Shown here: piece by piece, positions 1 through 5,788 of the stretch
Position numbering within the stretch: the stretch's first letter is position 1
Layout of the letters: the number at the start of each line of letters is the position of its first letter
NCBI RefSeq assembly: GCF_000067205.1
Contig: NC_010170.1
Span: forward strand, 1,116,001-1,180,000
Reading direction: 5' to 3'
DNA: 64,000 nt
DNA from: Bordetella petrii
GTDB taxonomy: Bacteria; Pseudomonadota; Gammaproteobacteria; Burkholderiales; Burkholderiaceae_B
Notes under the pieces: model-generated
Databases searched by the model: none
What the model was told of the DNA's origin: nothing
Seen by the model: the letters and a program-made list of their open reading frames with translations, nothing else
Program-made: the position numbers and the translations under genes

Positions 1-2
1 CG

Positions 3-269
3 ACGCCGGAGGCCTTTTTGTTCGTTGCGTTCCGGCTTCCCTACAGCCCGGCGATCGGCGTCAAGCTCATCTCCACGCCCTGGACGGACCAGCACCTGCA
101 GGACGTCGAGGGGATCACTGCCGAGCAGCTTCGGCAGGAGCACCGCAGCAAGGGCATGCCGGACGACCTGGCACAGATCCTTGAACTGGCCGGTCAGGCC
201 GATCTGCGCATCCTCATCCTCGATGCCGACGCACTCGTGTTGCCGGGTCTGCCGCTGGCCGGCGAATAG
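3..269 (+). CDS. 3' part of a DUF5983-like conserved ICE protein
   Basis: The frame is open from the left edge of the window to a TAG at 267-269, so the 5' end lies outside. The last 89 residues are visible. They end in a short acidic stretch and a PGLPLAGE tail after a predicted beta strand (LRILILDAD). A mid-region PDDLAQ helix followed by a C-terminal D-ADALVLPGLP motif resembles the end of DUF5983 proteins, which are common small genes in this ICE family. That assignment is from memory and is not strong. An ATG-less TTG at 18 can open the frame but is unlikely to be the start, because coding potential continues upstream of it. No function is known for the family. Confidence 0.55.
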   Translation, partial: TPEAFLFVAFRLPYSPAIGVKLISTPWTDQHLQDVEGITAEQLRQEHRSKGMPDDLAQILELAGQADLRILILDADALVLPGLPLAGE

Positions 270-309
270 CTGCCACACACATCCCCAGCCTTCCTTTTCA
301 TCACCGCAT

Positions 310-343
310 GCCGGCCCGTCTCCCACCAGGGAGCCGGGCCGGC
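310..343 (+). promoter_or_regulatory. Strong leader hairpin upstream of the 366 gene
   Basis: A 9-bp perfect stem (GCCGGCCCG / CGGGCCGGC) encloses a second stem CTCCC / GGGAG with an ACCA loop. It ends 23 bases before the ATG at 366, with an AGGAG ribosome-binding site at 354-358 between them. No T-run follows, so this is not a classical terminator. It is probably part of the 5' leader, like the other structured leaders in this module. Confidence 0.5.
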
Positions 344-365
344 GCACTTTCACAGGAGCGATCCC

Positions 366-644
366 ATGTTCCCCGACCTCATCACACCCGCATCCGACTT
401 TGAGCACCAGCTTGGAGCCTGCGTCAACGCCATGAGCCAGGACGATGCCATCGGCCAGATCCTGGTATTCGAGCGCATGAGCGGCACGCTGCAGATGCGC
501 CATATCGCCAGCGCCGACCTGGTGGACACCGACGTGGACAACTACGAAATGGTCGTCTTCGACGGTGGCAACACAAGCGGCGACACGTGGAAGCACGTGT
601 TCTTTCCGCGTCAGCGCGAGCACTACTTCGTGTACCAAGCCTGA
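366..644 (+). CDS. Conserved hypothetical ICE protein, 92 aa
   Basis: Small soluble protein starting at an ATG 8 bases after AGGAG (354-358). It is acidic in its first half, has no signal peptide or membrane segment, and ends in an aromatic stretch (HYFVYQA). I do not recognise a domain. The context (between a DUF5983-like gene and the DUF3085/DUF3577 genes, with its own hairpin leader and its own terminator at 652-673) is typical of the single-gene transcription units in the accessory-core module of ICEclc-type elements. Codon use matches its neighbours, so a real gene is likely. Confidence 0.6.
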   Translation: MFPDLITPASDFEHQLGACVNAMSQDDAIGQILVFERMSGTLQMRHIASADLVDTDVDNYEMVVFDGGNTSGDTWKHVFFPRQREHYFVYQA

Positions 645-651
645 CCCCTCC

Positions 652-673
652 AGCCCCTTCCGAGGGGCTTTTT
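652..673 (+). terminator. Rho-independent terminator after the 366 gene
   Basis: AGCCCC (652-657) pairs with GGGGCT (664-669) around a TTCCGA loop and is followed by five Ts. It starts 7 bases after the TGA of the upstream gene. Confidence 0.8.
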
Positions 674-757
674 CTTGCCCGCAGCACAGCAATGCGGGCG
701 TGGTGCGGTGCCGTTTCCTGCGGGCACGCCGGCCGCCCCGGGACCATGCTTGCCCCA

Positions 758-830
758 TGTTCGTCGGCGTTGCCGGCACATGCCCAGGCAGTCGAGACCT
801 TCGAGGCTGCAAGCGCGGGAAGCCGCGCTG
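758..830 (+). ncRNA. radC-motif-like structured leader RNA, copy A
   Basis: First of three related RNA elements in the window (others at 2352 and 32101). Stem 1 is CGGC/GCCG (765-768 / 772-775) with a GTT loop. It is followed by the conserved ACATGCCCAGG block (778-788), a CTTCGAGG block, and stem 2 GCGCGG / CCGCGC (813-818 / 823-828) with a GAAG loop. The stem sequences differ from the other two copies but keep pairing, which is covariation. This copy lies about 100 bases upstream of the 927 gene. The name rests on recall of the radC RNA motif, described upstream of radC and other ICE/phage DNA-interaction genes. Confidence 0.6.
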
Positions 831-862
831 GTCGTTTCTTCCTCCGGACGTACCGCGTCCAT

Positions 863-896
863 CCACCCACAAGGGACCTTTCCCTTGCGGGAGAGG
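863..896 (+). promoter_or_regulatory. Nested-stem leader upstream of the 927 gene
   Basis: The inner hairpin AAGGG / CCCTT (871-875 / 882-886) has an ACCTTT loop. The flanking CCACCC (863-868) can pair with GGG and GG downstream (889-891, 895-896). This is the weakest member of the leader family seen at 2501, 5284, 8899, 13527 and 13968. It sits 30 bases before the ATG. Confidence 0.4.
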
Positions 897-926
897 AATC
901 CCTTGCTCTTCCTCAAGGAGATTCCC

Positions 927-1739
927 ATGGATCGCTCTCTCATCAAAACCCTGATGCCTTCGCTTGTCGCAGGCCATGTACCCCGCAACGTGCAGTCATT
1001 CAAGTACCGCGTGTTCGATGATCAGCCGCAGTTCTCGATGCTGGGCGTCGCCATCGATCCCAAGCCCTTTGACGGCAAGGTGGTCGCGGTCAACGACGAC
1101 GCCATCGTCGTCAAGCTCAAGCCCAGCGAGTTCGCTGTGCTCGACCCCAACCTGGTGACCACCGTTCCCCGCGAAGGCACCAAGGTGCATGTCCAACCGT
1201 ATGCTCGCCGCCGTTTCGACGGCCTGCGCGCGGACACCCCGGAAGTCATCACCGAGAAAGCTGCAGACGGTACGCCTTACACCCTCACGCGCACCATTCT
1301 CGGCAAGGCCCCCGCCAAGCTGCCCATTCCTCAGCCGCAGTGCATGGAACTGGGCCAGCTCATCGAGCAGATGGAGGAAATGCCGGCACCCGACGGGTTC
1401 CGGCGCATCACCCACATGTTGGTCGATGCGGGCGCCCGGGACTTCACCTGGGTCGATCCCACGCCATCCAAGATCATCGAGACGCCTCCGGCGATCAGCT
1501 TCACGGTCTCGACCGCGAAGTTCGAGGGCCGGGTCACTGTGTTGTACGACCGTGGGGCCGATGTCTACGTGGTGGAACTGCACCGCGACGGTGAACTGGT
1601 TGATCGGCACGACGAGGTGTATTTCGACATGCTCGGCGACGTGCTGGAGCGGCTCATCGACGACGGGCGCTGGCGCCTGATCGACGTGAGCGTGATCGAC
1701 GCAAAGGCTCCTCGGCAACGTCAGGCGGTTTCAGTCTGA
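927..1739 (+). CDS. Conserved hypothetical ICE protein, 270 aa
   Basis: The start is the ATG at 927 because AAGGAG (915-920) precedes it at the right spacing; the frame is open further upstream but that region is the leader RNA. The protein is soluble, with an N-terminal beta-rich domain (roughly residues 15-90: VAGHVPRNVQSF, then GKVVAVNDDAIVVK) and a C-terminal alpha/beta part (about 150-260) rich in acidic residues. The N-terminal pattern resembles small DNA-associated domains of conjugative elements, but I cannot name a family. It has its own leader (radC-like RNA plus hairpin), which in this element marks independently controlled genes. Confidence 0.65.
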   Translation: MDRSLIKTLMPSLVAGHVPRNVQSFKYRVFDDQPQFSMLGVAIDPKPFDGKVVAVNDDAIVVKLKPSEFAVLDPNLVTTVPREGTKVHVQPYARRRFDGLRADTPEVITEKAADGTPYTLTRTILGKAPAKLPIPQPQCMELGQLIEQMEEMPAPDGFRRITHMLVDAGARDFTWVDPTPSKIIETPPAISFTVSTAKFEGRVTVLYDRGADVYVVELHRDGELVDRHDEVYFDMLGDVLERLIDDGRWRLIDVSVIDAKAPRQRQAVSV

Positions 1740-1800
1740 CGTGTCAGAAAGCCCTGCGGCACTGCTGCTCCTTTCGCAGCCTACCGGCGACTTCCCTACA

Positions 1801-1833
1801 AGCCTTCCACCCGTTCGGGTGGAGGGCTTTTTT
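1801..1833 (+). terminator. Terminator-like hairpin directly before the DUF3085 gene (possible attenuator)
   Basis: CCACCC (1807-1812) pairs with GGGTGG (1817-1822) around a GTTC loop, extended by AGCC/GGCT (1801-1804 / 1825-1828) and followed by six Ts (1828-1833). It lies 61 bases after the 927 gene but only about 14 bases before the AGGAG of the next gene (1847-1851). It may therefore terminate the upstream transcript, attenuate the downstream one, or do both. The CCACC...GGTGG core resembles the outer stem of the other leaders. Confidence 0.65.
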
Positions 1834-1859
1834 CTTCATTCATACAGGAGATTCCAACC

Positions 1860-2213
1860 ATGCCATTGCGATTCAGAGGCTCCGATCTTCGCCCCGTTTT
1901 GGTCGAGGCCGTCGCCAACCAATGCCGCGTCGTCCTGGCGAAAGACCAGGGCGTGTACTTCCTCGCCGAGCGTGGGGAGCGCCGCCCCGATGGCCGCGTG
2001 AAGCTACTGGCCTACGCGGTCGGCTGCAATCCGGAGGCCGACCCGTTCGATGACTGGTGGGAACTGGCGCGCGCCGAGTTGGGAGGCGACGACTTCGGCG
2101 AGTTCTTCGACCCGAATGACGGCGTTTTCACACGCATCCTGCACAGCAAGGATGATCTGATGCTGTCCGCCACCGCCACGCATCTGTCGCTGGAGGTGGT
2201 GCCATCGGCGTAG
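1860..2213 (+). CDS. DUF3085 family protein
   Basis: This 117-aa protein has the features I associate with DUF3085: an N-terminal FRGSDLRPVL...VEAVANQCRVVL segment, a YFLAERGERR loop, an AYAVGCNP turn and a DPFDDWWELARAELGGDDF core. Its function is unknown. The family is found almost only in ICEs and plasmids of Proteobacteria, beside DUF932 and DUF3577 genes as here. It is preceded by AGGAG (1847-1851) and the hairpin at 1801, and followed by its own terminator at 2240. A structured RNA named after DUF3085 genes has been described by comparative genomics (recalled, not checked), so the leader deserves comparison with it. Confidence 0.85.
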   Translation: MPLRFRGSDLRPVLVEAVANQCRVVLAKDQGVYFLAERGERRPDGRVKLLAYAVGCNPEADPFDDWWELARAELGGDDFGEFFDPNDGVFTRILHSKDDLMLSATATHLSLEVVPSA

Positions 2214-2239
2214 TGCAACTAACGCCGTGCAGCCTTCAC

Positions 2240-2264
2240 AGCCCCCACCCGGGGGCTTTCTTTT
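2240..2264 (+). terminator. Rho-independent terminator after the DUF3085 gene
   Basis: AGCCCCC (2240-2246) pairs with GGGGGCT (2251-2257), followed by TTTCTTTT. It lies 27 bases after the stop codon. Confidence 0.8.
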
Positions 2265-2351
2265 GCGCCGCGCTGGCTGAGCGGACAAAGGGAAGCGCCC
2301 GGATGCCGATTCATGGCTGTCGCGCGCGCGAAGCTCCGCCATGCTGACCCC

Positions 2352-2486
2352 ATGCCTGCTGACGTTGTCAGCGACATGCCAGGCGACCATCGGTCTTCGA
2401 GGTTGCGGCGCAGTTCCCACTGCGTGACCGAGCCAGCTCGCACCGCATCCATCCGCGAGCGGCCACCAGCCTCTGGTGGCGGATGC
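2352..2486 (+). ncRNA. radC-motif-like structured leader RNA, copy B
   Basis: Stem 1 is CTGAC/GTCAG (2359-2363 / 2367-2371) with a GTT loop. The conserved block ACATGCC-AGG follows, then GGTCTTCGAGG, then stem 2 CGCAGT/ACTGCG (2409-2414 / 2419-2424) with a TCCC loop. A third, closing stem GCATCC/GGATGC (2445-2450 / 2481-2486) encloses a CCACCAG/CTGGTGG hairpin (2463-2479). Stems 1, 2 and 3 are all present in copy C at 32101 with different bases in stems 1 and 2. It is the 5' leader of the DUF3577 gene at 2576. Confidence 0.7.
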
Positions 2487-2500
2487 TTTCGCCTTATCAA

Positions 2501-2547
2501 CCCACCGCGGGGTTACGCACCTTCCCCGCATGCGTGGGCCGGTGTGT
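2501..2547 (+). promoter_or_regulatory. Nested-stem leader with pseudoknot potential, upstream of the DUF3577 gene
   Basis: Outer stem CCCAC/GTGGG (2501-2505 / 2534-2538); inner stem GCGGGG/CCCCGC (2507-2512 / 2524-2529); 11-base loop ending in CTT. Loop bases ACGCACC (2515-2521) can pair with GGTGTGT (2541-2547), seven pairs with one G-U, which would form a pseudoknot just before the ribosome-binding site (GGAG, 2565-2568). Confidence 0.55.
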
Positions 2548-2575
2548 CTCCGCTTCATCCCAATGGAGATTCACC

Positions 2576-3493
2576 ATGAACACCACGTCCAACGAGAAAT
2601 CGTATTTCGACCTCCACACCTCGGGCATCGGCTACGTCCAGCGTGTCCGTGAAGTGCCCGTCCGGGGCGGCCGCCGTGCGCAGCCGTTCCTGGCTTGCAC
2701 CATCGCCGCGCTGGTCGGCCCCGCCCGGGACCCCAGCTACCGCTACTTCGACGTCAAGGTCTCGGGTGCCGAGGCCAAGAAGCTCGTTCAGCGCTACATC
2801 GGCGTTGACGATCCCAAGCAGCGCCCGCTGGTGCGCTTTCGCCTCGGTGACCTGTGGGGCGATGCGTACATCCGCGACAAGGGTGAGCAGAAGGGTCAGG
2901 CCGCCGCGTCCCTCAAGGCGCGACTGCTCAAGGCCGAACTGATCGACCGGGCCGAACTGGCTTCGATCGAGCAGCACGAGCTGATCACCCGCGGCATCGG
3001 CTATCTCAATCGTGTGAAGGACGTCACCCCGAAGGCTGGCGACTCGTTCCTCTCTTGCACGGTCGCAGCACTGGCCGGGCCTGTCGATGAACCGGAGTAT
3101 CGGTACTTCGACATCATCGTCGCCACCCCGGAAGCCGAGCATCTGGCTCGCCGGTGCGTCCAGGCCATCGAGGGGGACCGTAAGGTCCTGATCGCCTTCC
3201 GTCTGAACGACATGAAGATCGATCCGTACATCCGCACCAAGGGCGAGCACGCCGGGGAACCGGCCGCAAGCCTGGAATCGACGCTGGTCCACATCGGTCT
3301 CATCAAGATCGACGGTACCCAGGTCTATCCGACGAGCCAGGCGCAAGCCGAGGCGTCGCCGGCCGAAGACGCATCCGCGTCCGAAGCCGACGAAGCCATC
3401 GACACTGCTGCCGACCAGCCTGCCGAGCCCGCCGAGCGCGAGCCCGAGGCGCAAGTCGAGGAGCAGGAGCCGGCATTGGCTGCTTCGTTCTGA
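2576..3493 (+). CDS. STY4534-type ICE replication protein (DUF3577), two tandem domains
   Basis: This 305-aa protein is annotated in related elements as STY4534 family / DUF3577 ICE replication protein. Two homologous domains are visible. Residues about 8-115 begin YFDLHTSGIGYVQRVREV and residues about 133-245 begin LITRGIGYLNRVKDV. Each contains a SCT/ACT-IAALxGP turn, a YRYFD strand and a D-YIR-KGE segment. The fold looks like a single-strand-binding-like DUF, and the function is inferred only from the family name. A low-complexity acidic tail (A/E/P/D-rich, from about residue 260) follows. The start is the ATG at 2576, 8 bases after GGAG. It has its own double-structured leader. A role in maintenance of the excised circular ICE is plausible but unproven here. 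Confidence 0.85.
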   Translation: MNTTSNEKSYFDLHTSGIGYVQRVREVPVRGGRRAQPFLACTIAALVGPARDPSYRYFDVKVSGAEAKKLVQRYIGVDDPKQRPLVRFRLGDLWGDAYIRDKGEQKGQAAASLKARLLKAELIDRAELASIEQHELITRGIGYLNRVKDVTPKAGDSFLSCTVAALAGPVDEPEYRYFDIIVATPEAEHLARRCVQAIEGDRKVLIAFRLNDMKIDPYIRTKGEHAGEPAASLESTLVHIGLIKIDGTQVYPTSQAQAEASPAEDASASEADEAIDTAADQPAEPAEREPEAQVEEQEPALAASF

Positions 3494-3637
3494 TACGGCA
3501 TGGCCCCTCACGGGGCCTTGTCGCTTCTCTTCCCGCATCCGCCGCGTCCCTAGGACGCGCGCTTGCGCATTTCATCCCCCGAGTTCCGCGTGGTCTCACG
3601 GCCGCGCGGTTGTCGCATTTCTCAAAGGAGATCAGCC

Positions 3638-4465
3638 ATGTCTCTGTCATCCCGCTTTGCTCCGCAATCCCCGATCCTGCGCTCCGATCGTCCACTCTCG
3701 GACGACCGCATTCGCGCCGTCGTTCCGTCGATCTTCGCCGACGCTCCGCATGGGAGCCGGTCCGATCGGTATGCCTACATACCGACCTCGACCGTGCTGA
3801 CCAAGTTGCGCCAGGAGGGCTTCGAGCCCTTCATGGTGTGCCAGACACGCGTGCGCAACGAAGACCGGCGCGAGTACACGAAGCACCTCATCCGACTTCG
3901 CCATGCAAGCCAGATCAACGGCGACGAGGCGAACGAGATCATCCTGCTCAACAGCCACGACGGCACGAGCAGCTATCAGATGCTCGCCGGCATGTTCCGG
4001 TTCGTCTGCCACAACGGCCTGGTTTGCGGTGACACCACCGCCGACATCCGCGTTCCCCACAAGGGCGACGTGGCCAGCCAGGTGATCGAAGGTGCCTACG
4101 GAGTCCTCGACGGCTTCGAGCGCGTGCAGAACGCGCGCGATGCGATGCGCACCATCACCCTCGATGAGGGCGAAGCGGAGGTCTTTGCAAACTCCGCGCT
4201 CGCACTCAAGTACGACGATCCAGCCAAGTCCACGCCTGTCACGGAGTGCCAACTGCTGGCACCCCGGCGATGGGACGACCGCAAGAACGACCTGTGGGCC
4301 GTCTTCAACCGCGTCCAGGAGAACCTCGTCAAAGGGGGCCTGAACGGACGCACGGCCAACGGCCGCAATCAGCGCACCCGTCCGGTGCAAGGCATCGACC
4401 AGAACCTGCGCCTGAACCGGGCGTTGTGGCTGCTGGCCGAAGGCATGCGCCAGCTCAAGGCGTGA
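3638..4465 (+). CDS. DUF932 domain protein
   Basis: This 275-aa protein contains the DUF932 signature: YAYIPTSTVLTKLRQEGFEP (about residues 45-64), the HLIRLRHA strand, the INSHDGTSSYQMLAGMFRFVCHNGLVCG core (about 105-135; here NSHDGTSSY), and a long helical C-terminus ending RLNRALWLLAEGMR. DUF932 proteins are related to phage and plasmid YfjQ/YubP-type genes and occur in nearly all ICEs of this type; their biochemical role is unknown. The start is the ATG at 3638 after AAAGGAG (3624-3630). About 140 bases of leader separate it from the DUF3577 gene, with a GC-rich hairpin (GGCCCC/GGGGCC at about 3506-3521) that has no clear T-run. Confidence 0.9.
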   Translation: MSLSSRFAPQSPILRSDRPLSDDRIRAVVPSIFADAPHGSRSDRYAYIPTSTVLTKLRQEGFEPFMVCQTRVRNEDRREYTKHLIRLRHASQINGDEANEIILLNSHDGTSSYQMLAGMFRFVCHNGLVCGDTTADIRVPHKGDVASQVIEGAYGVLDGFERVQNARDAMRTITLDEGEAEVFANSALALKYDDPAKSTPVTECQLLAPRRWDDRKNDLWAVFNRVQENLVKGGLNGRTANGRNQRTRPVQGIDQNLRLNRALWLLAEGMRQLKA

Positions 4466-4559
4466 TGCCACGCGGACCTCGCCCACCTCGGGCGAAGCCA
4501 TTTCCTCTCATCCACCGGGTGCCGTCGGCGGCCCGTCATTCATCATCAGGAGAACCATC

Positions 4560-5249
4560 ATGGCAACCCCATTGGCACCCGAGAAATCGGTTGCGCCCAT
4601 CGTCGTCCCCGGCCAGCTCACGCTGCGTACCATCCGCGGCAAGAACGGCCCGTTCACGGTTGGCCGCCTCGCCACGCACCTCGGTACGTTCGAGGTCAAA
4701 GACCCGGAGCTGGAGCAGTACCCCGAAGGCAAGTACGACGGGGAATTCATCATCAGGTACATCTTCCCGAAGTCCTATCCGGTCGGCGGCGGCATGCGGT
4801 TCGAGATCCGTGCCAGCCTCGACGGCATGACGCTCAACGGCATCGACAAACTCAGCCGCGACGAAGCCCGCAGCTTCGCCACCCAGGACGTCGATCCGCT
4901 CGATGAAGAGCAAGGGGCGCAGCCTGCGGCAACGCCGGCCAAGCCCACCAAAGCGTCCAGGCCCGCCAAGCCCGCACCCGTGCAGGCGTCCGCGGACCCG
5001 ATGGTCGATACCACGCCCTTTGGCGTGGATGCGCCGCCACCTGCTGAGGCTGCTGCCCCCGGCAGCACCCAAGACGGTGACCCCGCGCTCTTCGGCCTGC
5101 TGTGGCCGCTGGGCGAGTCCGTGAAACTGGATTCGACCATCGACCGCCGCGCTTTGCGTGCACAGATCGTCCGCCTGGGCGAGCTGGGCTACGCGCTGGA
5201 CTTCAAGACGCAGGAGTGGAGCCGCCAGGCCGAACTGCAACCTGCGTGA
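4560..5249 (+). CDS. DUF3275 family protein
   Basis: This 229-aa protein starts with a short tail followed by a beta-rich DUF3275 domain: VPGQLTLRTIRGKNGPF, a GTFEVKDPELEQYPEGKYDGEF segment (about residues 45-68) and FEIRASLDGMTL. A Pro/Ala-rich linker (about 115-165) leads to a C-terminal module (about 170-229) with LFGLLWPLGESVKLD. The architecture (beta domain, linker, C-terminal module) is that of other DUF3275 proteins in ICEs. Function is unknown. A GGGTGCCG / GGCGGCCC-type hairpin lies in the leader (about 4517-4534), and AGGAG (4549-4553) precedes the start. Confidence 0.9.
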   Translation: MATPLAPEKSVAPIVVPGQLTLRTIRGKNGPFTVGRLATHLGTFEVKDPELEQYPEGKYDGEFIIRYIFPKSYPVGGGMRFEIRASLDGMTLNGIDKLSRDEARSFATQDVDPLDEEQGAQPAATPAKPTKASRPAKPAPVQASADPMVDTTPFGVDAPPPAEAAAPGSTQDGDPALFGLLWPLGESVKLDSTIDRRALRAQIVRLGELGYALDFKTQEWSRQAELQPA

Positions 5250-5283
5250 TCGCAGACGCCGCATGCGCGGTGTTCTTCATCCA

Positions 5284-5310
5284 CCCGCCGGGGTTCCTTC
5301 CCCATGCGGG
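5284..5310 (+). promoter_or_regulatory. Nested-stem leader upstream of the 5344 gene
   Basis: Outer stem CCCGC/GCGGG (5284-5288 / 5306-5310); inner stem GGGG/CCCC (5290-5293 / 5300-5303); loop TTCCTT. The loop is complementary to GGAGG, including the gene's own ribosome-binding site (GGAGG at 5332-5336), so it could act as an anti-Shine-Dalgarno sequence. Same family as 2501, 8899, 13527 and 13968. Confidence 0.5.
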
Positions 5311-5343
5311 GGAGGCCCTGGCCATCTTCTGGAGGTCTTCATC

Positions 5344-5682
5344 ATGTCCACCATCGCTTGCGATATCCCCCGCTCCGCGCTGGATGAACCCGCGTGGCGG
5401 GCTCTCTGCGAGACGGCAGCCGCACAAGCCACCAAGGGTTGCGGACTGTCTCACGACTACTACGTCGAACGCTTCAGTTCGGCGATCGACGCGCAACTCG
5501 GTCGATTGCCCGAAGAACAGCGCGCACAGGCGCTGAAGATCGCACAGGAATGGGACTACGCAACACCGGCCGAACGGCAGGAAACCCAGGACTGGAATGC
5601 GGAGCACGGCTATTGCTCGCATGGGATCGAGTTCGGCAGCTGCCCGGCTGGTTGTGATCGCGACGATGACGACTGGGACTAA
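5344..5682 (+). CDS. Conserved hypothetical ICE protein with Cys-rich C-terminus, 112 aa
   Basis: The start is the ATG at 5344, 7 bases after GGAGG. The protein is helical through about residue 85. It ends in a cluster of His and Cys (HGYCSHGIEFGSCPAGCD, about residues 89-106) that looks like a small metal-binding or disulfide-bearing knuckle, then an acidic DDDDWD tail. I know no named domain. It forms a single-gene unit with its own leader. A role as a small zinc-knuckle adaptor is a guess. Confidence 0.65.
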   Translation: MSTIACDIPRSALDEPAWRALCETAAAQATKGCGLSHDYYVERFSSAIDAQLGRLPEEQRAQALKIAQEWDYATPAERQETQDWNAEHGYCSHGIEFGSCPAGCDRDDDDWD

Positions 5683-5726
5683 GGGCAAGGCATAGGTTTT
5701 CCTTCGCTGCACCTGCGGCATTCCAT

Positions 5727-5756
5727 CACCCACTGGGGGTTCTTCCCCACGGGGAG
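5727..5756 (+). promoter_or_regulatory. Hairpin leader upstream of the 5789 gene
   Basis: GGGG/CCCC (5736-5739 / 5745-5748) closes a TTCTT loop. CACCC upstream can pair only partly with GGGGAGG downstream. A member of the same leader family, less complete. The gene's AGGAGG lies further downstream (5777-5782). Confidence 0.35.
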
Positions 5757-5788
5757 GCCTCCAGCTCAACTTTTCGAGGAGGCCTCTC

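Noticed and set aside
3497..3521. Hairpin GGCCCC/GGGGCC behind the DUF3577 gene as a terminator
   Set aside because: The stem is good but it is followed by TTGTCGC, not a T-run, so it was not listed as a terminator.
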